DNA from: Candidatus Gordonibacter avicola
GTDB taxonomy: Bacteria; Actinomycetota; Coriobacteriia; Coriobacteriales; Eggerthellaceae
DNA length: 60,618 nucleotides
Reading direction: 5' to 3'
Assembly (NCBI GenBank): GCA_019113915.1
Contig: DXGM01000034.1
Location: forward strand, 1-60,618
The position numbers were made by a program, and so were the translations under genes. The first letter of the stretch is position 1; every line of letters starts with the position of its first letter. Of the stretch, positions 7,207 through 14,977 are shown piece after piece. The notes below the pieces were generated by a model. That model was not told the origin of the DNA, made no database searches, and saw nothing but the letters and a program-made list of their open reading frames with translations.

Positions 7207-9231
7207 CTACCGGGCGCCGCCGCCTCCGCCGAAGCCGCCGCCTCCGCCGCCGGAAAAGCCTCCACCAAAGCCACCGCCGCTTGAGAAGTTCCCACTCGCG
7301 CCCGAGATGGCTGCTTGCGCGGAAGCCATGGTGTTCGCCATAGCGGTCTGCAGCAGGTCACCGCCCGAAGGCATAGCCTGGCCGTGCGACCCGTACAGCG
7401 GCGAGTACCAGAACCACCAGGGCACACCGTAGCCGTACGCCCCTGCTTCACCGTCGAACAGTTCCGGCATCTTCGTTTGCAGCTCGCTCATGACCTGCTT
7501 CGCGATGCCAAAGATGTACGCATACACCATGAACTCGCCCCACACCTTCACGTCGGTGGGCGGGCGCTCGTCCAGCGTGGAGAAGTCGCGCAGCCAGTTG
7601 CGCAGCGCCTTGCATTTCGCCACCAGGTTGTTGCCTTCCACACTGCGGCGCGGCATGTAGTTGCCGATGACGATGAGCGCGATGGCCGTGGGCAGCGTAA
7701 ACGCCAGCAGCAGGAAGTTTTGCAGCACGGCCACCATCAGCAGGCCGATAATAAACACCGCCACGCCCAGGCCAATGAGCAGGCCCTGGTAGCGCTTCCC
7801 CTTAAATTCGAAGTAGTCGTGGCGGTTCGTTTCGGCCTCCACCACGCCCTGCCAACCCTTCATGGCATCGAGGAACGGCTCCGGATGATCCTTGCCATAC
7901 TTCTGGATGGAGCCGAACCACAGCGAATCGGTGCCGCCCGCGATAACATCAAACAGCAGGTCAAGCGTTGCGCGGTCGATGGGATCGGTCACGGCGTCGG
8001 CTACAGCCGGCACGCGCGTGAAATAGTAGTCCTCCACCGTTTCCAAGCGGCCGAATGCCTTCGGCTCCTGGTAGCTGCCGCGATCGATGCGCAGCGCGCC
8101 GATGTGCGACAGGTGCATGAGCGTGGCCGTGAAGTCGTTCTGACTTTCGCGATTCCAGCGCCACAAACGGCCGATGACGGCCGGGTGCACGCCGGGCGCG
8201 GGCACGTCACGCCAGTATTCGTCCGTGAAGTCGGGTTTATGTTCGCGACCGTAGCGGAAGTACGACCACAGCGCCCACGCAATCAGCAGCACGCACACCA
8301 CGCCGCAGCCGATGAGCAGCAGAAGGGCGTTCGTGCGTTCGCGGTTCGCCTGATCGGCCCAGGCCTGTTCCTCCGTCTTCGCCTGCTCAAGGCGCGCTAC
8401 ACCCTGGTGGGCCTTCAAGGCCTCGGGCGAGAGGTTCGTCAGCCACGACACGGGGAACAGCACGCGCGCCTCGGCGTACTGGCCGGCGTTCACGTGCGGG
8501 TTGTGATAGGTTACCGTGCCGTCCGAGTTGATGGTGACGGTGCCGTCGAGCGGACCGTGGCCCCAGGCCAGCACGTTGTCGCCGGGCACCACCTCAACGC
8601 CCTGCGGCACGGGTAGCGCCAGCGTCATGGTAACGTTGTCCGAGTCCTCTTCCCACTGGCTGCCGATGTACTTCCAGTACACCTCGCCCACGTCCTCGTA
8701 GGCCTGCACGCCGTTGATGACGGTGTAGTCCAGCTCAATCATCAGGCGCTCGTCGGACACGTTAAAGAAGGCGTACACGGCGTTCAGGGGCTTGTCGACG
8801 GAATATGCCTCTGTGCCGGGGCCTCCCACGTCGCGCCAGCTGAGAACGAATGGCACGCTGGGAAGCGTCTTCCACTCGCCCTCGACGGCGCCGTCCGCGC
8901 CCACGCGCGCCATGCGCATGGAGTTCACCTGCAACTGCGCGTTCGACGGCAGACCACTGAAGGTCCACCACACGGCGGTGAAATCGCCATTAAAGTCAAA
9001 GGTGCGCTGTTCGACGGCGTGCAGCGAGCCGTCGGTTTCGGCTTGGGCGGTGATGTCCACCTTCGTCATATCGTAGGATTTCGCCCACGCGGTGCTGGGC
9101 GCAGCCGCCACGATGGCGAGCGCGACGCACGCAAGCAGCGCGCAAAGCATGATGGCGCGGCTTAACCGCGTGTTGGCGCCGCGCAAACGCGGATTAAATA
9201 GGACAAGTTGCGAATCGCTCGTGTTTTGCAC
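7207..9231 (-). CDS. DUF2207 membrane protein
   Basis: A 674-residue membrane protein. An N-terminal signal/anchor (about residues 25-50) precedes an extracytoplasmic DUF2207 domain (about 50-280: DMTKVDITAQAETDGSLHAVEQRTFDF). Transmembrane segments follow near 305-330 and a pair near 490-540 (LLIGLGVAVFIIGLLMVAVL, FLLLAFTLPTAIALIVIG). The tail is an almost pure Gly-rich repeat after a Gly/Ser segment, typical of this family. DUF2207 proteins often occur beside lemA, as here, with a tRNA-Ser and a small membrane gene between. The biochemical role of the family is not established. The signal segment lies 25 residues in, so an internal start is possible. Confidence 0.85.
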   Translation of the reverse strand: MQNTSDSQLVLFNPRLRGANTRLSRAIMLCALLACVALAIVAAAPSTAWAKSYDMTKVDITAQAETDGSLHAVEQRTFDFNGDFTAVWWTFSGLPSNAQLQVNSMRMARVGADGAVEGEWKTLPSVPFVLSWRDVGGPGTEAYSVDKPLNAVYAFFNVSDERLMIELDYTVINGVQAYEDVGEVYWKYIGSQWEEDSDNVTMTLALPVPQGVEVVPGDNVLAWGHGPLDGTVTINSDGTVTYHNPHVNAGQYAEARVLFPVSWLTNLSPEALKAHQGVARLEQAKTEEQAWADQANRERTNALLLLIGCGVVCVLLIAWALWSYFRYGREHKPDFTDEYWRDVPAPGVHPAVIGRLWRWNRESQNDFTATLMHLSHIGALRIDRGSYQEPKAFGRLETVEDYYFTRVPAVADAVTDPIDRATLDLLFDVIAGGTDSLWFGSIQKYGKDHPEPFLDAMKGWQGVVEAETNRHDYFEFKGKRYQGLLIGLGVAVFIIGLLMVAVLQNFLLLAFTLPTAIALIVIGNYMPRRSVEGNNLVAKCKALRNWLRDFSTLDERPPTDVKVWGEFMVYAYIFGIAKQVMSELQTKMPELFDGEAGAYGYGVPWWFWYSPLYGSHGQAMPSGGDLLQTAMANTMASAQAAISGASGNFSSGGGFGGGFSGGGGGGFGGGGGAR

Positions 9232-9295
9232 GATTGTGCTCCTTGCATGTTGGGGTTCGTCACGGTATCATTGCAAACCGCACCTATTATACTGC

Positions 9296-9386
9296 GGAGA
9301 GCTGACCGAGAGGCCGAAGGTGCTCGCCTGCTAAGCGAGTATACGCCAAAAGCGTATCTGGGGTTCGAATCCCCAGCTCTCCGCCA
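9296..9386 (+). tRNA. tRNA-Ser (anticodon GCT)
   Basis: Acceptor stem GGAGAGC/GCTCTCC, anticodon stem CTCGC/GCGAG with loop CTGCTAA (anticodon GCT), a long class II variable arm (TACGC/GCGTA) and T arm GGGGTTCGAATCCCC. CCA is encoded at 9384-9386. It decodes AGC/AGU. It lies on the plus strand between minus-strand membrane-protein genes and is followed by its own terminator. Confidence 0.97.
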
Positions 9387-9396
9387 CCGCATTGTT

Positions 9397-9421
9397 AAGC
9401 CCAGGAGACTGGGCTTTTTTT
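9397..9421 (+). terminator. Rho-independent terminator after tRNA-Ser(GCT)
   Basis: Stem AAGCCCAG/CTGGGCTT with loop GAGA and an immediate T7 run, 10 nt after the tRNA. Confidence 0.9.
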
Positions 9422-9475
9422 CATGCCGTTTGGCGGGAGTGTGGGGAAGTGAGAAGCTCGGCGAAGGCCGTGGAA

Positions 9476-9856
9476 CTATTTCGCCCAGGGGGGCTTGAAG
9501 GGGCGACGGGGGTGGTCGTCGAGGCGTTTGGCTTTGGCGGTGGGCTTTTTGCCCCAGCCGGGATGATGGCGCACGAACACAGCGCGGCAGATGCGGGTGA
9601 TAATGAGTCCAATGAGCGCGGTAGCGAGAAAACTCAGCGCCAGGTCAAGCACCGGTTCGTTGCGCTCAAGCAGCGCGTAGCCACACACGAACGCGAAGAA
9701 CCCCGACAAAATGCCCGTGAGCCAAGTGAACCCTTTGATGAGAATTTCTTTCGCGCGGTTCGGCGAGTACTTGTACTGGGCCACCAGATACACAATAAGC
9801 GCCACCACGGCCAGCACCAGGAGCAAGGGCACGATGCGGGAAAGCCTAGCTATCAT
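9476..9856 (-). CDS. small hypothetical membrane protein
   Basis: A 126-residue protein with about three hydrophobic segments (residues 8-27, 44-64, 72-93) and a basic, proline-rich C-terminus (KKPTAKAKRLDDHPRRPFKPPWAK) likely in the cytoplasm. AGAAGGAG lies about 8 nt before ATG 9856. It is 69 nt downstream of lemA on the same strand and is probably co-transcribed with it. No family was recognised; the context suggests a link with the LemA/DUF2207 membrane proteins. Confidence 0.7.
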   Translation of the reverse strand: MIARLSRIVPLLLVLAVVALIVYLVAQYKYSPNRAKEILIKGFTWLTGILSGFFAFVCGYALLERNEPVLDLALSFLATALIGLIITRICRAVFVRHHPGWGKKPTAKAKRLDDHPRRPFKPPWAK

Positions 9857-9925
9857 GTCGATGCTCCTTCTGTGCGAGAGTTACGGGTAGTGCTGCGGCG
9901 GCGTGAGCTGGCGTAGCGGGTGTTG

Positions 9926-10480
9926 CTAGAACTGCACCGTCGGCGCCGTTTCTGCGCCCGCGGTGGCGTCGAAGCTTTCGCGCTGCTTGAAGCCCATGGG
10001 GCCGGCCAGCAGCACGGCGGGGAACGTCTGGATGGCGGTGTTGTACTTCATCACGGTGTCGTTGTAGCTTTGGCGCATGTAGCTGATTTTGTCTTCCGTG
10101 TTGGACAGTTCGGCCTGCAGCTGCTGGAAGTTTGTGTTCGCCTTGAGGTCCGGATAGGCCTCAGCCACGGCGAACAGGCTCTTCAGAGCGCCGGTCAGCA
10201 TGCCGTCGGCCTGCATCTTACCCTCGGGCGTGGGCGCGCTCATTACGGCCGCGCGAGCCTGCGTGACCTCGTCCAGCGTGCCGCGTTCGTGCGAGGCGTA
10301 GCCCTTCACGGTTTCCACCAAGTTGGGGATGAGGTCCAGGCGGCGCTGCAGCTGCACGTCGATTTGCGCCCAGGCGTTGTCCACCATGTTGCGCAACTTC
10401 ACGAGGTTGTTGTACAGCGCGATGGCCGCGATGACCAGCACAACAACAATGACAAGAACAATGATCAATGCGGTGCTCAT
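9926..10480 (-). CDS. lemA: LemA family protein
   Basis: A 184-residue protein with one N-terminal transmembrane helix (residues 3-24, ALIIVLVIVVVLVIAAIALY), then the helical LemA domain with its signature NLVKLRNMVDNAWAQIDVQLQRR and DLIPNLVETVKGYASHE, and LSNTEDKISYMRQSYND further on. Length is normal (about 180-200). I chose ATG 10480 because AAAGGAG lies 6 nt upstream; an extension to 10507 is open but unsupported. LemA proteins are membrane-anchored with an extracytoplasmic helical domain and often travel with DUF2207 genes, as here. The molecular role is unknown. Confidence 0.93.
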   Translation of the reverse strand: MSTALIIVLVIVVVLVIAAIALYNNLVKLRNMVDNAWAQIDVQLQRRLDLIPNLVETVKGYASHERGTLDEVTQARAAVMSAPTPEGKMQADGMLTGALKSLFAVAEAYPDLKANTNFQQLQAELSNTEDKISYMRQSYNDTVMKYNTAIQTFPAVLLAGPMGFKQRESFDATAGAETAPTVQF

Positions 10481-10578
10481 GATGCTCCTTTGTTCGGTTG
10501 ACCTCATTCTACCATCGCGGGTGCCCAGCGTGCGGAAGTTGGCGCGAAGTCAAGAAACGGAAGATGCCCAGTCACCTG

Positions 10579-11619
10579 CTAGGCGGGGACGACCGCCGCG
10601 CGCAGCGAGCCAAACGCCGTCGTGCGCGCCCACCATCCGCGCTGGCGCGCAGCAACCGACAAGCGCAGGGCCGCGTCCACATCGGAACACACGGCGAAGG
10701 TTGACGACCCGCTGCCGCAGAGCAGTACGCCTTCCACGCCCGGTTGCTCCGTCGCCCACGTACGCACGTCCGTCAGTTCGGGAAGCAGCAGTTCAGAGGC
10801 CGGCGCCAGGTTGTTGAACAGCGGGACGTCTACGGCGCTGCTTGCGGTGGCGGCTGCGGCGGCCAGGTTCACGTCAAGCGGCTGCGGGTGTTTGTCGAAG
10901 GTGCGGTAGGCCTCAGCCGTAGACACGCCAGCGGCGGGCTTCATGAGCACGAGGCTTTTCTTGAGCGGCGTGAGGGTGTGCTCGAAGTGCTCGCCCGCGC
11001 CGTTGAAGCACGCACAGCCTCCGTGTAGGAAAAACGCCACGTCGCTGCCCAGGGCGTGGGCCACTTCTTCCAGCAGCGGGTCGTTGGGATTCACGCCCCA
11101 CAGGTGCGCCGCACCCAAGAGCGCGGCGGCCGCGTCGGACGAGCCGCCGCCGAGGCCTGCCTGCGCGGGAATGTGCTTTTCGATGTGCACTTCCACCGTT
11201 TCGTGCTGGTTACGGCCGAGGCGACCAGCCAGAGCGGCGATGGCCTTGTGGGCGATGTTGTTTTCGGAGGGCACGTCGAGCGGCTCCAGGCCCTCGCGCG
11301 CAGAGGTTTCCACGTGCACGGTGAGGCCGCTTGCGTCTTCCGCGCCGGGCAAAAGGCGCAGATAGAGAATATCGTGCAGGTTCACGGCGTGCAGAATGCT
11401 GGTAGCATCGTGGTAGCCGTCGGCGCGGCGGCCGCCAATGCCTAAATACAGGTTGACCTTGGCTGGCGCGATGAGTTTCACTGCGCCGGAGCCGCGGGCG
11501 GGAGTGCGCTCGTCCAGCTGCTGCGCCGCGCGGGCGGTTGCCACCAAGTCGACGGGAGTGTCGGCGTCAGTCGGGCTGGTGGCAGGGCGGTTCTGGTTGT
11601 TGGGTTGTGTTGCAGTCAT
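10579..11619 (-). CDS. ispE: 4-diphosphocytidyl-2-C-methyl-D-erythritol kinase
   Basis: A 346-residue GHMP kinase of the non-mevalonate isoprenoid pathway. It phosphorylates the 2-hydroxyl of CDP-methylerythritol. After a 45-residue low-complexity extension the enzyme begins with KLIAPAKVNLYLGI (about 49-62) and DGYH. The GHMP ATP loop PAQAGLGGGSSDAAAAL is at about residues 150-167, and the C-terminal motif VLLCGSGSSTFAV near 310. The long N-terminal extension is unusual. The start follows the tadA stop by only 4 nt, with AAGAGGAAG inside the end of tadA, implying translational coupling. Translation from an internal start is possible. Confidence 0.92.
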   Translation of the reverse strand: MTATQPNNQNRPATSPTDADTPVDLVATARAAQQLDERTPARGSGAVKLIAPAKVNLYLGIGGRRADGYHDATSILHAVNLHDILYLRLLPGAEDASGLTVHVETSAREGLEPLDVPSENNIAHKAIAALAGRLGRNQHETVEVHIEKHIPAQAGLGGGSSDAAAALLGAAHLWGVNPNDPLLEEVAHALGSDVAFFLHGGCACFNGAGEHFEHTLTPLKKSLVLMKPAAGVSTAEAYRTFDKHPQPLDVNLAAAAATASSAVDVPLFNNLAPASELLLPELTDVRTWATEQPGVEGVLLCGSGSSTFAVCSDVDAALRLSVAARQRGWWARTTAFGSLRAAVVPA

Positions 11620-11623
11620 AGCG

Positions 11624-12205
11624 CTATCGTTTCTTCCTCTTGCTTGCGAAAAATCCGCGCAGCAGCGCGGCGCATTCTTCTTTTAGGACGCCGGGAACAA
11701 CCTCGAATGTGTGGTTGAGGCGCTCATCAGCGTTGATGCGGTACAGCGTACCGAGCGCGCCGGCCTTCGGGTCGGGCGCGCCAAAAACACACCGATCGAT
11801 ACGCGCCTGATGCATAAGCCCGGCGCACATGATGCACGGCTCCAGCGTCACATACACGGTGCAGCCCGTGAGCCGCCACGCGTCCAGTTCGGCCGCAGTC
11901 TGCTTCATGGCCAGAAATTCCGCATGGCCCGCCGGATCGCGCGTGGTTTCGCGCAGATTGCAGGCGCGTGCGATGACGCGCGCCTCGGCCAGCGGACGGC
12001 GCGTTCCCGGGTCGATGGGCTCGTAAACCACAACGGCCCCGATAGGTACTTCGCCCAGGTCAGCCGCGTGTCTTGCCTCTTCCAGTGCCAGACGCAGATA
12101 GAACTCGTCGCTTTCCCGCGGCGCAAAGGGCGCGGTGCGCGAGGGCGGATGCTGGCCGGGTGCGTTGGCATCGGCTGTGTTTCGCATATCTAAATCGTCG
12201 TTCAT
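11624..12205 (-). CDS. tadA: tRNA adenosine(34) deaminase
   Basis: A 193-residue zinc deaminase that converts A34 to inosine in tRNA-Arg(ACG); that substrate is encoded in this window at 43914-43991. The catalytic HAEF motif (His-Ala-Glu, near residue 92) and the zinc motif EPCIMC (near 122-127) are intact, followed by the FGAPDPKAGALG segment typical of TadA. A roughly 30-residue N-terminal extension is present; ATG at codon 7 could also start. A TATAAT box lies 7 nt before ATG 12205 with no Shine-Dalgarno, suggesting a leaderless mRNA. It forms an operon with ispE. Confidence 0.93.
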   Translation of the reverse strand: MNDDLDMRNTADANAPGQHPPSRTAPFAPRESDEFYLRLALEEARHAADLGEVPIGAVVVYEPIDPGTRRPLAEARVIARACNLRETTRDPAGHAEFLAMKQTAAELDAWRLTGCTVYVTLEPCIMCAGLMHQARIDRCVFGAPDPKAGALGTLYRINADERLNHTFEVVPGVLKEECAALLRGFFASKRKKR

Positions 12206-12212
12206 GCGCTGT

Positions 12213-12218
12213 ATTATA
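12213..12218 (-). promoter_or_regulatory. -10 box of a probable leaderless tadA promoter
   Basis: TATAAT on the minus strand (plus ATTATA 12213-12218) ends 7 nt before the tadA ATG, so transcription would begin at or next to the start codon. No convincing -35 was found. Confidence 0.5.
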
Positions 12219-12273
12219 TGGTATCCTTTGCTTGCGTTTCGGAGCCACTCCGAAAAAGCATGCGGCGAACGAG

Positions 12274-12289
12274 CGTTTCACGTGAAACA
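12274..12289. promoter_or_regulatory. parS: parS site 2 (one mismatch)
   Basis: CGTTTCACGTGAAACA, differing from the consensus only at the outermost base. It lies between tadA and tRNA-Ser(TGA). Confidence 0.8.
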
Positions 12290-12359
12290 TCCCGCCGCCG
12301 GGTTGCACGCAGGCCGCGCCTTTCGCGCAGTCACGAGCGCCGACCCCATCTCAACAAGC

Positions 12360-12447
12360 GGAGGCGTGGCCGAGTGGTTGAAGGCGGCAGTCTTGAAAAC
12401 TGTTAAACCGCAAGGTTTCGTGGGTTCAAATCCTACCGCCTCCGCCA
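12360..12447 (+). tRNA. tRNA-Ser (anticodon TGA)
   Basis: Acceptor stem GGAGGCG/CGCCTCC, anticodon loop CTTGAAA (anticodon TGA) on a GCAGT/ACTGT stem, class II variable arm (AACCGC...) and T arm GGGTTCAAATCC. CCA is encoded at 12445-12447. It decodes UCA/UCG/UCU. Confidence 0.97.
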
Positions 12448-12690
12448 GATTTCTAAATACCTGATAATTGTTTTATTCCAAGGGTGCAGTAGCTCTATGG
12501 GTTTCAATTTTTCTAGCTTTTTATAACGGTTGTTTTTGGCTTTCTAACTTTGCACAAGTTTTTGAATTTTCTTGTACAAAAAAGTTGAAGGGTAACAGCA
12601 CGCGAGAATGGCTGCGATTTCATTATCACCAGGAATTTGCGTGATTTCGAGGACTCGACGGTACCCTACATCGACCCAGTGGGGTTCCTC
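12448..12690. other. AT-rich intergenic region after tRNA-Ser(TGA)
   Basis: 243 bp. An imperfect inverted repeat, AACTTTGCACAAG ... CTTGTACAAAAAAGTT (about 12546-12587), could form a weak hairpin and terminate the tRNA transcript. Nothing else was recognised. Confidence 0.3.
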
Positions 12691-14133
12691 TCACTTCGGT
12701 AGGGGCTTCCGTGAGCGTCGCAGTTCTGGTTCGCGGAAGAAGAGGATAGCGGTGAGAGCGGTAGAGAGTATGTCGGAGGCGAGTTGAGCCCAGAAGACGG
12801 CGGCGAGCGGGGTGACTCCTGTGAGCGCGGGTAGCACGAGCGGAGCCGCCACTACGAAGGGAAGGAGGAACACTATCTGCTGGCAAAACGTGAGCAGGAT
12901 GGCTTTGCTGGCGCAGCCTATGGCTTGGAAGTAGTTCGTTCCCATGATGCGCACCATTAGTACGGGCATGGCGAACAACGTCACGCGCAGAGCCCAGCAG
13001 GCGAACTCGGCCGTGACTCCCGTGAAGCCGAACAGACCCATGAGCAGCAGTGGGTTGAGCTCTATGACCAGCCAAAATACGGTGAGGCAGCCCGCCCCCA
13101 CTGCGAGGGCGCGGCGCACCACTGCTCGCACGCGTGCAGCATCGCCGCCTCCGTGATTGTAGCCAATAAGCGGGCGCACACCCACCGCCACGCCAATGGC
13201 GGGTACGAGCGCGAACTGCGATACACGGCTGATGGCTCCCGACACGGCGAGCGCGTCGTCACCGCCGAGGATCGTGGCCGCACCGTACGCCACCACGAGA
13301 CCGTTCAGCAGCAGATTCAGTGCAGCGTCGGAGCTGCGCACGATAAACGACGGCATGCCCAGCAGCGCGATGCGCCCCATCAGCTGCGCGTCGGGCCGCA
13401 GATCGCGCCAGCGCAAGCGAAACGGCATGTCACGCTTGAACAGGAAGGCTATCGTCATCACGAGGCACACCACCTGCCCCAACACCGTAGCCGCGGCGGC
13501 ACCCACAATGCCCCAACCAAGCACAATAACGAACGCGTAATCCAGCGCGATATTCGCCACCGCACCCGCAATTTGCACTGCCAGCGTGCGGCTGGGGAAG
13601 CCCACCGCCCGCAAAAACGTGTCAATGCCCAGAGAAAACCCCAGCGCGAACGTACCCAACACGGTAAGAATAAGGTAGGTCTTGGCCTGCGCAAGTACCT
13701 CGCCCGATGCGCCCACCAAGCCCAACACCGGCTCGGCCCACCACAGTACCGTGGCACCGAGCAGCACCGACATCCCCACGAGCATTACCAGCGCGTTACC
13801 CAACACGTGAGCGGCACCTTCGCGCGAACCCGCTCCCAGGCGCAGCGCAACCACCGCGGTGCCGCCATCACCGATAAGCATGACTAGGGCATTCAGCAGC
13901 GTCACGAACGGCATGGCAATAGTGGTGGCCGCCACACCAGCCATGCCAAGCGCCTGTCCCACAAACATGCCATCCACCAAAATATAGAAGCGCGTGATTA
14001 GCAGCCCCGCCGCCACCGGCAGCGCAAAACGCGCAAGCAGACGGCCCACCTGTTCGGTGCCCATGGATGCATCGGGCTTCGGCCCCGCAACGCGAGGCTC
14101 CTCTTCCTTCCGCTGATCTCCGGAAACGCCCAT
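12691..14133 (-). CDS. MATE family multidrug/metabolite exporter
   Basis: A 480-residue polytopic membrane protein of the MATE family, which exports organic substrates in exchange for Na+ or H+. About twelve transmembrane segments form two homologous halves. The first half opens with LLARFALPVAAGLLITRFYILVDGMFVGQALGMAGVAATTIAMPF, and the NALVMLIGDGG segment matches MepA/DinF-like proteins. Length is typical. ATG 14133 is preferred to GTG 14139; AAGGGGGG lies upstream. TGACTTGTCAA at 14226-14236 resembles the operator sequences of the neighbouring respiratory operon and MarR gene, so shared regulation is possible. The substrate is unknown. Confidence 0.9.
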   Translation of the reverse strand: MGVSGDQRKEEEPRVAGPKPDASMGTEQVGRLLARFALPVAAGLLITRFYILVDGMFVGQALGMAGVAATTIAMPFVTLLNALVMLIGDGGTAVVALRLGAGSREGAAHVLGNALVMLVGMSVLLGATVLWWAEPVLGLVGASGEVLAQAKTYLILTVLGTFALGFSLGIDTFLRAVGFPSRTLAVQIAGAVANIALDYAFVIVLGWGIVGAAAATVLGQVVCLVMTIAFLFKRDMPFRLRWRDLRPDAQLMGRIALLGMPSFIVRSSDAALNLLLNGLVVAYGAATILGGDDALAVSGAISRVSQFALVPAIGVAVGVRPLIGYNHGGGDAARVRAVVRRALAVGAGCLTVFWLVIELNPLLLMGLFGFTGVTAEFACWALRVTLFAMPVLMVRIMGTNYFQAIGCASKAILLTFCQQIVFLLPFVVAAPLVLPALTGVTPLAAVFWAQLASDILSTALTAILFFREPELRRSRKPLPK

Positions 14134-14225
14134 GCGCACCCCCCTTCGCCTTCATCCCCGCTGGCAGCCACCGCCAGCCGCCGGCGCCCCGCGCCCCCCA
14201 GCTACCCGTCACCACCCCAAACACA

Positions 14226-14236
14226 TGACTTGTCAA
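14226..14236. promoter_or_regulatory. possible MarR operator upstream of the MATE gene
   Basis: TGACTTGTCAA resembles the TTGACATGTCAA palindromes at 18912-18923 and 20844-20855. It lies 93 nt before the MATE start codon. This is a single partial match. Confidence 0.35.
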
Positions 14237-14285
14237 TACCTCAAGCCTGTTTCGACATGATAACGCCTCCCCCGCAAGAAGCAAG

Positions 14286-14320
14286 CCCGGCCCACCGCAC
14301 ACATGGCGGCAGGCCGGGCC
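14286..14320 (-). terminator. terminator-like hairpin after the dmsB-type gene
   Basis: Strong GC stem: GCCCGGCCCACCGC pairs imperfectly with GCGGCAGGCCGGGC around CACACATG. On the minus strand it is followed by TTGCTTCTTG, a moderate U-rich tail. It lies 33 nt after the stop of the ferredoxin gene. Confidence 0.6.
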
Positions 14321-14352
14321 CAAGGAGGGGAGGCACTCTGTATTCGCCCAGG

Positions 14353-14964
14353 TTAGCGGGCTATATAGTACACATTCGGCTTCGTGCCGTATTCTTCGCC
14401 CAGCACGCGGGTCTGCTCGTTTGCCAGAAGCTTCGCCACGTCGCTCTCGGGGTCGTCCAAATCGCCGAAGATGCGCGCGTCACCAGGACAAGCGCGTACG
14501 CACGAGGGGTCAATGCTGTCGGTGTAACCTTTGCTGCGGCAGAAGTCGCACTTGTACACCTTCCCCACCTCGAAGTTCGCGTACATCCGCTGCTCCTGTT
14601 CGGTCAACCCATGCTCGGGGAAGTACCCCTCAATGCGGTCGGCCACATAGGTGCGCACATCGTAGGGGCAGGCCGCGATGCAGTACTTGCAGCCGATGCA
14701 CTTGCTGTGGTCGATGTTCACCACGCCACCCTCGTCGCGATACGACGCGCCCGTCGGGCACACCGACACGCACGCAGCCTCTTCGCAATGGGCGCACAGC
14801 ATGGGCGTGTACACCGCCGTCGCATTCGGATATACGCCCTGCTCATCCAGGGACACGTGCGAGTAAAACATGCCGGGAGGCGTGCCGTTCGATTGCTTGC
14901 ATGCGATAGTGCAGGCGTTACAGCCCACGCATCGCCTCAGGTCGATCACCATTCCGTAGCGCAT
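14353..14964 (-). CDS. DmsB/PsrB-type 4Fe-4S ferredoxin subunit
   Basis: A 203-residue electron-transfer subunit with four cubane cluster motifs: CVGCNACTIAC (about residues 12-22), CAHCEEAACVSVC (57-69), CIGCKYCIAAC (89-99) and CDFC...CVRAC (140-160). This is the standard layout of the membrane-side subunit that wires NrfD-type anchors to molybdopterin enzymes. The start lies 13 nt after the dmsA-type stop. GGAGGGAG precedes ATG 14964. It has no export signal of its own and is presumably carried out with the Tat-exported catalytic subunit. Confidence 0.95.
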   Translation of the reverse strand: MRYGMVIDLRRCVGCNACTIACKQSNGTPPGMFYSHVSLDEQGVYPNATAVYTPMLCAHCEEAACVSVCPTGASYRDEGGVVNIDHSKCIGCKYCIAACPYDVRTYVADRIEGYFPEHGLTEQEQRMYANFEVGKVYKCDFCRSKGYTDSIDPSCVRACPGDARIFGDLDDPESDVAKLLANEQTRVLGEEYGTKPNVYYIAR

Positions 14965-14977
14965 TTGTCCTCCCTCC